64,000 bases of DNA from Pseudomonas viridiflava (GCA_900596015.1 UVIF01000021.1:124001-188000), one strand, 5' to 3'. Counted from the stretch's first letter, positions 9,237-19,293 are shown. Translations and numbers: made by a program. The notes: generated from the letters alone by a model not told the origin.

Positions 9237-9655
9237 CGCACAATGCATCATTCGACTTTCAGCAAATAACGTTATTTGCCGGGAAAATTTTTCGACTTGC
9301 CGCTGACGCGCGGCGAGTTGATCGGAATATCCTTAACTGATTAAGTCTTAGCATGCCTCAATGATGGAGTTATGTATAAGTGTTTTCGAATGGGTTATTG
9401 ATGTAAATTAAAATACTTGACGAGTGCTGTTCCCCTAAAGCGCATTGATGTCTGCATAAAAGTAATAAAATCATTAGGTTGCTGCTTAAGTCTCAATCGA
9501 GTTGGTGGATGGGAGCGGTATTGCCATTTGCCAAGGGTTTAACTAGAGTGACGTTTGAGAAGTGCGTACACCTCCGGTTTGAATATTCAGTAAATTGGCC
9601 AGCTCTTTGCTGGCTTAGGCTGGCGATACGATAAATTTAAATAGGGGCGCGGGCC
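9237..9655. other. AT-rich non-coding gap between the IS remnant and the glycosyltransferase gene
   Basis: No credible gene is present in these roughly 420 bases. Base composition is clearly lower in GC than the flanks. It holds the perfect 18-base palindrome at 9262-9279 and must hold the promoter of the glycosyltransferase gene, though I could not fix one promoter with confidence. A GGGGCG just before the ATG at 9656 is a possible ribosome binding site. Confidence 0.6.
9262..9279. repeat. Perfect 18-bp palindrome
   Basis: GCAAATAACGTTATTTGC is identical to its own reverse complement. It lies 26 bases after the transposase remnant and about 375 bases before the glycosyltransferase gene. It could be an operator for an unknown regulator or part of the mobile element's end. 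It has no loop, so it is a poor terminator. Confidence 0.6.
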
Positions 9656-11533
9656 ATGCGTGAATTATTGTCATCGATTATGCCGAGCTCTGATACGGTC
9701 GCTGCTTTCGCGGCTGGCTTTGCATTGAATACATCAATACTTGTGCTTGTCACAATGTTGGGTGCCTATCAGGCACGGTGGGCTGATAAAGGTGAAAAGT
9801 GGCAGATGCTCGTTGTCGTATCGCTGAGTACGTGCATGGCGCTACCATTTGCTCCGCCGATGGAAATAGTTTTCGTTGCAGCGATTACTGTCCTGATCTA
9901 TGCGGGAGTAAGGTGGTTGGCGCCGAACTTCAGTGTTGCGGGTGTCTGTTTTAGCCTGGGTACGCCACTCATACTTGTCGCCGGTGGTGTATGGTACTGG
10001 CAATGGCTTTCTGGTATGGGACTGTCTGGCTGGTATTTCACCCTGTTTGTTGCGTTACCGCTGATGAATGCGGCAGAAGCCTTACTGGACTATCTCCTTT
10101 ACATTGGAACTTACAGCTTATTGGTGCGAAAGATCTGGCATGAGCCCAATAGTCCCTTCTCACTTGGGATGGATAATTACGAGCCATTTGTTTCAATTCA
10201 TGTGCCTTGTCATGCAGAACCCCCAGAGCTTGTGGTGAGTACTTTGAACGCGCTGGCGCAACTGGATTATAAGAATTATGAGGTGGTTGTCTGTGACAAT
10301 AATACTGTTGATGTCGATCTATGGCGTCCGGTGGGGATTCATTGCGATAAGCTCAATGTGGAATTCGGAGCGAATAGGTTTCGATTCTTCCATGTGGATG
10401 GCATCAAGGGCGCCAAGGCCGGTGCATTAAACTACTGCCTTGATCGTACCCATCCAATGAGTGTGTTGATCGCGGTTGTGGATGCCGACTACATTGCGCA
10501 GCCAGACTTCTTGAGGGCGCTGACACCTCATTTTGAAGACCCTGACGTCGACTTCGTGCAGACGTCACATGATTATTATGATCATGCAAAGAGCTTGTAC
10601 AATAAATTCTGCTATTGGGAATACATGTTGGGGACAAAGTTTTCAATGGCTGGGTTGAACGAGCTTCACGCCGCTTTCACTATTGGTACCATGTGTGTTC
10701 TCAGGCGCCAAGCGGTAGAAGAGGCTGGTCGCTGGGCCCTTTGGTGCCTTACCGAGGATTCAGAGATTGCTATCCGGCTTAGGGCGAACGGTGGTAAGGG
10801 TCGCTATTTCAGAGACAGCTTTGGACGCGGTACGATCCCTGATACCTTCGAGGATCTTAAGCAGCAAAGATTCCGGTGGACCGCAGGTCCCGTTCAGCAG
10901 TTGATGGTGCATTGGCGACTGTTCTTGCCTAACTGTCTGGGGGGGTCGCCCCATTTGTCGAACTGGTCGAAATTGTTCGAGAGTGTGCGAAATATTCAAA
11001 TAATATTTGGGATAATGACCTTACTGGTGTCTGTCACCGTGGCGGTGGGGATGTTGATTCTTCCAGAAGATGCAGTGTTGGACACCTCCGCGCAGTTGCC
11101 GCCAGTGGCAATATTTATTGCTTTCGGTTTGTCGTTCAGTGCGTTTTTGATGACGGCAGCGGGCTATTGGCTGGCCGGATGCAGATCCTTCAGGATCATG
11201 CTCGGGTCGATGTTGGCCAGCGCAGCTCTCACTCACACGCGAATGATTGCGACGGTAGCGGCCTTGCTAAGAGTTCGATTGTCATGGAAGCGAACTCCTA
11301 AATTTACAAAGCATTTTGGTCTGGTGCGTGCACTGTACGCTACATCGCTTGAGATATTACTGGGTGGATTCATGATTGTTCTCCTCGTGGCAGTGGTGGC
11401 CCGAGTGGAAGAAATCGGGTGGATCGCCGTCCTGATTGCAGGTACAGGCCTGCTTCGGTTTGCGTTCACTCTTTTAGCAGCCCCGGTGGTCTGCGTACTA
11501 TCCATCAACTTACCTCCTTCCACGAAAGTGTAA
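9656..11533 (+). CDS. Membrane-bound family 2 glycosyltransferase (cellulose synthase-like)
   Basis: The 625-residue protein has N-terminal membrane helices (about residues 15-155), then a GT-A catalytic domain with IHVPCHAEPPELV near 181, the UDP-sugar Asp in CDNNTVD near 213, DADY at 276-279, TEDSE at 368-371 and QQRFRW at 404-409. C-terminal membrane helices follow. This D, DxD, TED, QxxRW set marks processive enzymes that make and export polysaccharides such as cellulose, curdlan or hyaluronan. No BcsB-like, PilZ or acetyltransferase partner is present, so the product is unknown. Its codons are far richer in A and T than those of its neighbours, and it lies beside a transposase remnant, which argues for horizontal acquisition. 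Confidence 0.88.
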   Translation: MRELLSSIMPSSDTVAAFAAGFALNTSILVLVTMLGAYQARWADKGEKWQMLVVVSLSTCMALPFAPPMEIVFVAAITVLIYAGVRWLAPNFSVAGVCFSLGTPLILVAGGVWYWQWLSGMGLSGWYFTLFVALPLMNAAEALLDYLLYIGTYSLLVRKIWHEPNSPFSLGMDNYEPFVSIHVPCHAEPPELVVSTLNALAQLDYKNYEVVVCDNNTVDVDLWRPVGIHCDKLNVEFGANRFRFFHVDGIKGAKAGALNYCLDRTHPMSVLIAVVDADYIAQPDFLRALTPHFEDPDVDFVQTSHDYYDHAKSLYNKFCYWEYMLGTKFSMAGLNELHAAFTIGTMCVLRRQAVEEAGRWALWCLTEDSEIAIRLRANGGKGRYFRDSFGRGTIPDTFEDLKQQRFRWTAGPVQQLMVHWRLFLPNCLGGSPHLSNWSKLFESVRNIQIIFGIMTLLVSVTVAVGMLILPEDAVLDTSAQLPPVAIFIAFGLSFSAFLMTAAGYWLAGCRSFRIMLGSMLASAALTHTRMIATVAALLRVRLSWKRTPKFTKHFGLVRALYATSLEILLGGFMIVLLVAVVARVEEIGWIAVLIAGTGLLRFAFTLLAAPVVCVLSINLPPSTKV

Positions 11534-11546
11534 TCCAGTCGATCAT

Positions 11547-11747
11547 TCAAAAAGCGTTGAAGGTGTGTCGCCTGGCCCAGGCCCCGGCCGCAAACGGTGC
11601 ATCGAAACGCGGACGCAGGCTTGGTTTCTGAATGACGGCGAGTGCGGTTTCCAGTCCCGTAATATGGTCCTCGATGGGCGGGCTCAGGCTGATCGTGCGT
11701 TGTGCCAATACATCGGACAGGGTTAGAGATGAGCTGCGGCCCGTCGC
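11547..11747 (-). pseudogene. 3' remnant of an unidentified GC-rich gene
   Basis: Reading leftward from just after the Tsx stop there are 66 open codons with no ATG. They end at TGA (11547-11549) and include LSDVLAQRTISLSPPIEDH and FDAPFAAGAWARRHTF. Composition and codon use are those of the Pseudomonas core, unlike the neighbouring glycosyltransferase. The lack of a start and the sudden beginning at the Tsx stop suggest the tail of a gene whose front part was lost in a rearrangement. I do not recognise the family. It could be fortuitous. Confidence 0.4.
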
Positions 11748-12539
11748 CTAGAACTGGTACTTCACCAACAAACTCGCCGTGTTCTGGTCGGTGGTAAAAG
11801 AGCCGTCATCCTTGATGCCATATTTGTCTGACCAGTAATCGTATTCCACACCCACATACAGATGCTTGGCTTCATAGCCCAGGCTTTTGCCCAGGTCATA
11901 CTTGATCTGCGGGTTGAAGTGCAGGTTGGCGTGGTAGTCGGACTGGTTGCTGCCGTGGCCGCTCTTGTTGTTCACCACCCAGTCGATGAAACCGTCGATC
12001 AGCAGGTTCGAGTTGCCCAGCGGCAGGGTGTAGGACCAGGCAGGAGTAATCTGCCAGGCACCGGAAGGCACGCGGTTGCCGTCGGGTTTGCGGTAGTAGA
12101 AATTCAGCTGGAAATAGTCGAAGCCGGGAATGGCCAGATCGAAGCCCGGACCTATCAGGTAGGCGTCGACGTCGTCATCGCCGAACTCGTAGGTGGTGGC
12201 GAGCAATATGTCTTTCACCGGCCCGAACGAGAGGTCCTGGCCCAGCAGCTTGCCGGCGCTGAAGCGCGGGCTGAACTCGCCATACAAACTGTAATTGCCG
12301 TTGCCGGACCGGGCGCCGTTATACCAACTGTTATCGACGAAGGCGAACAGATCGCCCCACGTCCATGCGCTGGCATGTTCCAGCGTGATGGTTTGCTGGA
12401 TGGCCGGATCGACATTGTAATTCTTGCCGTACAGATACGACACACTTTCGCCATGCCACAACAATGGTCCTTGCGCATGTGCGGCACCTGCCCCCAGCAG
12501 ACCCAACATGCACAGTGATGCTCCCCAAGCGTTCTTCAT
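11748..12539 (-). CDS. Tsx/OmpK-family nucleoside channel, outer membrane
   Basis: The 263-residue protein has a signal peptide (cleavage after AAHA) and a 12-strand-type barrel with Tsx/OmpK landmarks: WHGESVSYLYGKNYNVDP, SAWTWGDLFAFVDNSWYNG, YGEFSPRFSAGKLLG and an aromatic C-terminus, LLVKYQF. Tsx proteins let nucleosides cross the outer membrane. It lies 180 bases after the ydfG-like gene on the same strand. That makes it the likely outer-membrane partner of the BMP-type ABC importer, either at the end of the same operon or from its own promoter. Confidence 0.88.
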   Translation of the reverse strand: MKNAWGASLCMLGLLGAGAAHAQGPLLWHGESVSYLYGKNYNVDPAIQQTITLEHASAWTWGDLFAFVDNSWYNGARSGNGNYSLYGEFSPRFSAGKLLGQDLSFGPVKDILLATTYEFGDDDVDAYLIGPGFDLAIPGFDYFQLNFYYRKPDGNRVPSGAWQITPAWSYTLPLGNSNLLIDGFIDWVVNNKSGHGSNQSDYHANLHFNPQIKYDLGKSLGYEAKHLYVGVEYDYWSDKYGIKDDGSFTTDQNTASLLVKYQF

Positions 12540-12719
12540 GTTTTACCCATCAATCAATGTTTTATTTGGAGCGCACCGGTATTCGTCCGACAAATGTCCA
12601 GGACCGGGCGCCGTATTGGTGGGCAGACCACGCAGTTCGATAGCTGAACCTGCACAACGCGCAGGGGTGTAGCGCAATGGCGTCTTGAAAACCGAAACCG
12701 GTTGTACGACGCTTCTTGT

Positions 12720-14432
<1,713 letters not shown>

Positions 14433-14433
<1 letters not shown>

Positions 14434-15545
14434 CACTGTTCTCCTGTCTGGATGCGCCGCAAACGGTGGCGTATGAAGAAGTCCGACGAGGCCACGCAGA
14501 TCACCAGGATGGCCTGGATCAACTGCACCATCGAAAAGGGGATCTGGTAGAACACCTGCAGGTTGCGCCCGGCGACGAACAGCATCGCCACCACGAGCGC
14601 GACCACGGCGGCCGCGAACGGGTTGTTGCGGGCCAGAAACGCGATGAGGATTCCGGAGAAGCCATAGCCCTGATAGAACGACTGGGTCAACCGACCTTCC
14701 TGGCCTGCGCTGACGATGAAGCCTGCCACCCCGGCCAGAGCGCCGGAGAGCAACACGGTGCTGAGGATCATTCGCCGCACGGGGACGCCGACCGCGCTGG
14801 CGACCTTGGGGTTGGCATCGACGAAGCGCAGGTACAGTCCGGCGCGCGATACGCTGATGAACCACACGGCCAGGGCCATGATGACCAGGGCGATGACGAT
14901 CGCCACGTTGTAGCCGGCGAACAGGTCCGGCAGGCGTTCGAACGGCTGGAAGGCCGGTGAGTAGGGAAAGTTGTCGCGTGGATCTTTCCAACTGCCGTAG
15001 AGCAGGTGCAGCAGAAAGTTGGCGGCGATGTAGTTGAGCATCAGGGTCGAGATCACTTCGTTGACCTTCAGGCGCAACTTCAGCAGAACCGGGGCCAGGG
15101 TCCAGAGCATCGCGCAGGCGATGGCCGCTGCCATCATCAAGGGCAGGCGCAACGCTTCGGGGCCGACCTGGAAGATCGTGACGGCCGCGGCGCCAATGCC
15201 ACCCCAGATCATCTGGCCTTCCAGGCCCAGGTTCCAGAAGCGCGCGCGAAACGCCAGACAACCGGCCATGCCGACCAGAATCATCGGCGCCGCCTGGAAC
15301 AGCACGGCCTTGAAGTTGCCGGCATCGAGCAGCGTCTGGCCGACGAACTCTTCCAGCAGTTGATCGGCCGGCACGCCTGCTGCCACCAGAATGGCCGTGC
15401 TCAAGGCCAGGCCGACGATCACCGCGAGGCCGATCACCAGGGCCTGGCCGCTCCAGCCCATCTGCTGACGCAGCTCCAGGGTGTAGCGTCTGCCGAGCAG
15501 GGGTTGGCGTTGCGCCTTGATCAGGGGTTGGGAGAGTTCAGTCAT
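14433..15545 (-). CDS. Nucleoside-type ABC transporter permease (first)
   Basis: The 370-residue membrane protein has a 40-residue cytoplasmic start, then helices that include AGCLAFRARFWNLGLEGQM, a motif typical of the larger permease of BMP-type importers. It overlaps the ATPase gene by 8 bases (ATGACTGA) upstream and the second permease by 1 base downstream. Such tight packing is usual for a stoichiometric membrane complex. The substrate is inferred from the rutR/rut context and the Tsx channel, and was not read from residues. Confidence 0.9.
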
Positions 15546-17052
15546 GGCTTACCATCGCTTTGCCAATGGCCTGGCGGTCTGCCGGGCAGTCGAATTCGGC
15601 GACGATGCGGCCGCCATTCATCACACCGATGCGATCGGCCAAGGCCATGACCTCGTCAAGGTCTTCGCTGATCACCAGCACGGCTGCCCCGGCGTCACGC
15701 GCGGCGCGCAGGCGTGCATGCACCGCCTGGCTCGCGCGCACGTCCAGGCCACGGCTGGGGCTGTGCACCAGGATCAGTCGCGGATCACGGCTGAACTCGC
15801 GCGCGATCACCAACTTCTGGGCATTGCCGCCCGACAGCAGCGCCGCTTTCTGCTGCAGTGAGCGCACACCCTGCACATCGAAATCGGCCACGGCCTGGGC
15901 GGCATCTTCCAGCAGGCGTTGACCGCGCAAGCGCAGGAAGGAGCCGTAGCGCCCATCGTGCAATTGGCCGATGGCGAAGTTTTCCGCTACCGAGAGCGAG
16001 CCGGCCAGCGCGGCGCCGTATCGATCGGCAGGGATGGCGGCGATGCGCAGGGCCCGACGCTGTGCGGCGCTGGCGTTGCGCAGGTCGCCGAAGGGCTGCA
16101 GATGGATATCCCCTTCGGTGGGCTGTTCAAGGCCCATCAGGGCATTGGCCAACTCGCCCTGGCCATTGCCACCGACGCCGGCAATGCCGTAGATCTGCCC
16201 GGCACAGAGTGTCAGGTCGACGCCTCGCAGCGCGCCGGTGCCCGCCACGCTGGTGAGGTTCCTGACCCGCAGCAGCGGCTCGCCAGGCGTTGCCGGCAGG
16301 GCCGCGCCTTGGGGAGTCGACTCGCCCACCGTCAAGCGCACCAGTTCTTCGATGCTGACGCCCTGTGGGTCCAGGGTTTTTATCGTGCGACCGCCGCGCA
16401 TGACCGTAACCCGGTCGGCATAGCGTTTCACATCGGCCATTTTGTGCGTGACCAGCACCACGGCGGCGCCCTGGCGGGCAAAGGACTGCACGGTGCTCAA
16501 CAAGCGCTCTGCTTCCTGGTCGGTGAGCACGGCGGTCGGCTCATCGAGAATCAGGATGCGCGCGCCGGCCAGCAGCACCTTGAGGATTTCCACGCGTTGC
16601 TGCTCGGCCACCGACAGGGTGTCTACCACTTGGCGCGGATCGAGGACGAAGCCCAGTTCCTCGGCCTTGCTGGCGATGGTCTGCTCAAGCGCTGCAAGCC
16701 GCTTGCGATAGCTGCCTTCGCCCGGTTGCTCGGGCAGGGCCAGCAGGATGTTCTGCGCCACGGTGAAGGGGCGCACCAGTTTGAAGTGCTGGTGAACCAT
16801 GCCGATGCGGTGCCGGCTGGCATCCTTCGGGCTGTTCAGCCGCACGCTGTTATCGTCGATCAGCACGCTGCCGGTTTCCGGTGCGTACAGGCCTGCGGCA
16901 ATGTTCATCAGGGACGACTTGCCTGCGCCGTTCTCGCCGAGCAGGGCATGCACCTCGCCCCAGCGTGCGCTGAAGTCGGCTTCGCTGAGCGCCTTGAAAC
17001 CGTCGAACGATTTGCTGATACCAGTGAGTTGTAGCGCGTTGGCCTGGCTCAT
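15538..17052 (-). CDS. Nucleoside-type ABC transporter ATPase with two nucleotide-binding domains
   Basis: The 504-residue protein holds two ABC domains in tandem. The first has Walker A GENGAGKSS, signature LSVAEQQRVEILK and Walker B ILILDEPTA. The second has a degenerate Walker A (GVGGNGQGE) and signature LLSGGNAQKLV. This asymmetry is typical of the ATPases of BMP/nucleoside and sugar importers. I choose the ATG at 17052 (MSQANALQLTGISKSFDG), which overlaps the stop of the BMP gene as ATGA; a further upstream start would run 14 codons into that gene. Confidence 0.92.
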   Translation of the reverse strand: MSQANALQLTGISKSFDGFKALSEADFSARWGEVHALLGENGAGKSSLMNIAAGLYAPETGSVLIDDNSVRLNSPKDASRHRIGMVHQHFKLVRPFTVAQNILLALPEQPGEGSYRKRLAALEQTIASKAEELGFVLDPRQVVDTLSVAEQQRVEILKVLLAGARILILDEPTAVLTDQEAERLLSTVQSFARQGAAVVLVTHKMADVKRYADRVTVMRGGRTIKTLDPQGVSIEELVRLTVGESTPQGAALPATPGEPLLRVRNLTSVAGTGALRGVDLTLCAGQIYGIAGVGGNGQGELANALMGLEQPTEGDIHLQPFGDLRNASAAQRRALRIAAIPADRYGAALAGSLSVAENFAIGQLHDGRYGSFLRLRGQRLLEDAAQAVADFDVQGVRSLQQKAALLSGGNAQKLVIAREFSRDPRLILVHSPSRGLDVRASQAVHARLRAARDAGAAVLVISEDLDEVMALADRIGVMNGGRIVAEFDCPADRQAIGKAMVSHD

Positions 17053-18140
17053 TTCTGGGTCATCACGCCTTTGACGAACCAGTCCATTTTCCACAGGTCC
17101 GGATCGCTCATGACCTGGTCCGCAGCAAGCCGCTGTTGGCCATCGCGGTCGGACATCGGGCCTTTGTAGAGGGTTTTTGTGCCTGCCAGCAGTTCAGCCC
17201 GGGCCGCTTCGATCTTCGCCCGATTCTCGGGGCTGATCGCGGCGTCCTTGGTCAGGCTGATATCGGTGCCGCCCTGCTGCATCGACAGCAACGCGCCGTT
17301 GGCCTCGGGTACCCAGTTGCCCGCCATGATTTTCTTGATTTCAGGCGTCAGGAAGCGATCCCACACCCACATCGACGAGCACACCGTGGCTTTGGGCGCG
17401 AACTCGCTCAGGTCTCGATGATGACCGGTGCCATGAATACCGCGCTCTTGCGCCACGATCTGCGGAGTAGGGCTGTCGACATGCTGGCCGATCACGTCGA
17501 TGCCGTTGTCGATCAGCGCCATGGTCGCGGCGCGCTCTTTCACCGGGTCGTTCCACGCACCGGTGTAGAGGACGGTAACCGTGGCAGCGGGATTGATTTG
17601 CTGAGCGCCCAGTTCGTACGCGTTGATGGTCCAGTTGACCTGGCCGAAGGGGTTGGCGGCAACGAAGCCCAGCTTGCCTGATTTCGACGCTGCCCCAGCC
17701 GCCATGCCGCACAGGTACTGGCTTTCGTAGGTGCGGCCGTAGAAGGATTCGAGATTGGCGGCGTTGGTGGTGCCCGAACCATTGAGGAAGGCTACCTCGG
17801 GGTACTTCTTCGCCAGCGCCAGGAAGGTGTCGGAGTAACCGAATGCGGTGCCGATGATGATGTTGGCGCCGCGAGCGATCAGGCGGTCGACCACCGGGGT
17901 GACCGCCGCAGCGTTTTCGGGGACGCTTTCGACGTACTGGATTTTCTGATCCAGGCTTTTTTCGAGCTTGATGCGGGCTTCGTCGAAGGCCTGGGTCCAG
18001 CCACCGTCGTTGCGCGGGCTGATGTAGACCATGGCGATCTTGGCCGGGCCCTTGAGGGTGAGGCCCTCGGCGTATGCGGCACTCCCTGTCCCGTAGGCCG
18101 AAGCGGCGAGCAACATTCCTGGCAGCAGTGTCTTGAGCAT
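17049..18140 (-). CDS. BMP-family (PnrA/Med-like) substrate-binding protein of the ABC importer
   Basis: The 363-residue protein has a signal peptide ending near SAAYA-EG and the BMP fold motifs IAMVYISPRNDGGWTQAFDEAR and ANIIIGTAFGYSDTFLALAKKYPEVAFLN. BMP proteins such as PnrA bind purine or pyrimidine nucleosides in the periplasm, and Pseudomonas relatives may prefer pyrimidine bases. It is the first gene of the leftward operon BMP-ATPase-permease-permease-ydfG. It is preceded by a strong sigma-54 promoter (18224-18239) and by RutR-type and NtrC-type sites further upstream, so it is probably switched on by nitrogen limitation and by pyrimidines. Confidence 0.93.
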   Translation of the reverse strand: MLKTLLPGMLLAASAYGTGSAAYAEGLTLKGPAKIAMVYISPRNDGGWTQAFDEARIKLEKSLDQKIQYVESVPENAAAVTPVVDRLIARGANIIIGTAFGYSDTFLALAKKYPEVAFLNGSGTTNAANLESFYGRTYESQYLCGMAAGAASKSGKLGFVAANPFGQVNWTINAYELGAQQINPAATVTVLYTGAWNDPVKERAATMALIDNGIDVIGQHVDSPTPQIVAQERGIHGTGHHRDLSEFAPKATVCSSMWVWDRFLTPEIKKIMAGNWVPEANGALLSMQQGGTDISLTKDAAISPENRAKIEAARAELLAGTKTLYKGPMSDRDGQQRLAADQVMSDPDLWKMDWFVKGVMTQK

Positions 18141-18223
18141 GAGGCGCCTTCCTGAAATATGAGCGTGGGGCAGCAGGGCGCTGCCATGGCCAGAAATCTG
18201 CGCTTGGCCGCCCGAAGCTCGAA

Positions 18224-18239
18224 AGCAGCATCCGTGCCA
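18224..18239 (-). promoter_or_regulatory. Sigma-54 promoter of the BMP transporter operon
   Basis: On the reverse strand TGGCACGGATGCTGCT has GG (-24) and GC (-12) at the exact sigma-54 spacing, and nearly matches the consensus TGGCACG-N4-TTGCT. The start of transcription would fall near 18213, some 70 bases before the BMP start codon. An NtrC-type activator site lies about 80 bases upstream. Confidence 0.75.
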
Positions 18240-18293
18240 TATCAGAAAAACGCTTTTGAAACAGTGATTTGAGTTATTGCTAAGGCTTAATTC

Positions 18294-18307
18294 AGATCAT
18301 CTGGTCC
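18294..18307 (-). promoter_or_regulatory. RutR-type operator, transporter side
   Basis: On the reverse strand GGACCAGATGATCT fits the RutR pattern (known core GACCA-NN-TGGTC) with one arm exact and the other weaker. It joins directly to the 30-bp block shared with the rutA promoter, and lies between the NtrC-type site and the sigma-54 promoter of the BMP operon. Confidence 0.6.
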
Positions 18308-18331
18308 GAAGTAGAGCACTTGGTTTGTGCG
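18302..18331 (-). repeat. 30-bp regulatory block, copy facing the transporter operon
   Basis: These 30 bases are the exact reverse complement of 19186-19215 on the other side of rutR. The block contains an NtrC-type site and half of a RutR-type operator and points toward the BMP gene, just as the other copy points toward rutA. Confidence 0.9.
18316..18330 (-). promoter_or_regulatory. NtrC-type enhancer site, transporter side
   Basis: GCACTTGGTTTGTGC (GCAC-N7-GTGC) has the arm sequence and spacing of the enterobacterial NtrC site TGCAC-N7-GTGCA. It is about 80 bases upstream of the sigma-54 promoter at 18224-18239, a usual distance for an enhancer. Confidence 0.6.
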
Positions 18332-18352
18332 CCCGGCACGATTACAGGGCGT

Positions 18353-19075
18353 TCAGTTCGCTCTGGGTCGCACGCCATCGAGTATCAACCCGCGCAACCC
18401 CACCAGGACCTCTTCGAAGAACACCGGATCGTGCAGGGTCTTGCCGGTCACGGCCTCCACCTGGGTGCGGAAGTCGGCGTAATGCTGGGTGGTCGCCCAC
18501 AGCGAAAAGATGAAGTGGTGCGGGTTGACCGGCGCCAGTTGGCCCGTTGCGATCCAGTGCTCGATCACCGCGACCTTGGTGTCGACGGTTTCGCGCAGGG
18601 GCTGCTGCAGTTCACTGAGCATCAGCGGGGCGCCCTGCATGATCTCCATGCAGAACAAACGCGATTCCGCCGCGTGGTCACGGGAAAGTTCGAGCTTGGC
18701 TTTTATATAGGCACCGATGGCTTCTACCGGGTTCTTGTCGGCAGTGAAGTACTGCAGGGGGCTCAGCCAGACCTCCAGCAACTGCCTGAGCACGCTCAGG
18801 TAAAGGTCGTCCTTGCTGGAAAAGTAGTACAGCAGATTGGTCTTGGACACATCGGCCCGGGTGGCCACCTGATCGAGACTGCTGCCGTGCAGGCCATAGC
18901 GCGAGAACACATCCAGTGCGGCGCCCAGTATCGCGGTGCGCTTGCTTTCCATCAGTTGCAGCCGGCGCTTGAGTGCCGCGGCGCTGGGCTCTCGGGTCGC
19001 CTTGACCACAGGCTTGGGCTTGACGTTGCGCGCGCGCTTGGCACGGGGCTCATTGACGGGTGGCTGTTCTTTCAC
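18353..19075 (-). CDS. rutR: RutR, TetR-family regulator of pyrimidine utilisation
   Basis: The 240-residue protein matches E. coli RutR over its length: the helix-turn-helix (SRYGLHGSSLDQVATRADVSKTNLLYYFSSKDDLY), the ligand domain block SRLFCMEIMQGAPLMLSELQQPL, and the ending FSLWATTQHYADFRTQVEAVTG. RutR binds DNA as a dimer and lets go when uracil or thymine binds. I propose the GTG at 19075 as the start (VKEQPPVNEPRAKRAR). The open frame runs up to 19246, but that would place coding sequence across the NtrC and RutR sites. The gene lies between the two operons it likely controls. Confidence 0.88.
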   Translation of the reverse strand: MKEQPPVNEPRAKRARNVKPKPVVKATREPSAAALKRRLQLMESKRTAILGAALDVFSRYGLHGSSLDQVATRADVSKTNLLYYFSSKDDLYLSVLRQLLEVWLSPLQYFTADKNPVEAIGAYIKAKLELSRDHAAESRLFCMEIMQGAPLMLSELQQPLRETVDTKVAVIEHWIATGQLAPVNPHHFIFSLWATTQHYADFRTQVEAVTGKTLHDPVFFEEVLVGLRGLILDGVRPRAN

Positions 19076-19185
19076 GCGACTGGAACCTGCAGCTGGATGT
19101 AGACGGCCATGATAACGGGCGAATGTCTGCCGACGATACAGGCAGGGGAGCAGCGTGCATCGTTTTGCACCGGCAGCCGGAGAAA

Positions 19186-19215
19186 CGCACAAACCAAGTG
19201 CTCTACTTCGGACCA
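19186..19215 (+). repeat. 30-bp regulatory block, copy facing rutA
   Basis: This stretch is an exact 30-base inverted copy of 18302-18331. It starts at the NtrC-type site and ends inside the RutR-type palindrome. Because the two flanking operons are divergent, both copies stand in the same orientation relative to the genes they serve. Confidence 0.9.
19187..19201 (+). promoter_or_regulatory. NtrC-type enhancer site, rutA side
   Basis: GCACAAACCAAGTGC is a GCAC-N7-GTGC dyad like the NtrC consensus. It lies about 77 bases upstream of the sigma-54 promoter at 19278-19293. In E. coli the rut operon is known to be under NtrC control, which supports the reading. Confidence 0.6.
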
Positions 19216-19223
19216 ATTGGTCC
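19210..19223 (+). promoter_or_regulatory. RutR-type operator, rutA side
   Basis: GGACCAATTGGTCC is a perfect 14-base palindrome that fits the E. coli RutR core GACCA-NN-TGGTC exactly. It begins 8 bases after the NtrC-type site and lies upstream of the sigma-54 promoter of rutA. Repressor bound here could block NtrC or DNA looping. Confidence 0.75.
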
Positions 19224-19277
19224 ACAAGACTGCCAATTTTATTCATAACTTCATGAAAGATATAACTTAATCAAACA

Positions 19278-19293
19278 TGGCCCGATCCCTGCT
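19278..19293 (+). promoter_or_regulatory. Sigma-54 promoter of the rut operon
   Basis: TGGCCCGATCCCTGCT has GG (-24) and GC (-12) at sigma-54 spacing and matches TGGCACG-N4-TTGCT apart from two positions. Transcription would start near 19304, about 50 bases before rutA. Confidence 0.7.

Noticed and set aside
19187-19201. Reading the GCAC...TGC sequence as a sigma-54 promoter
   Set aside because: The distance between the GG-like and GC elements is two bases too long, while a perfectly spaced promoter lies at 19278-19293. The dyad fits NtrC better.
18353-19246. Longer RutR starting at 19246
   Set aside because: It would translate through the RutR palindrome and the NtrC-type site, and homology to E. 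coli RutR begins only further in.
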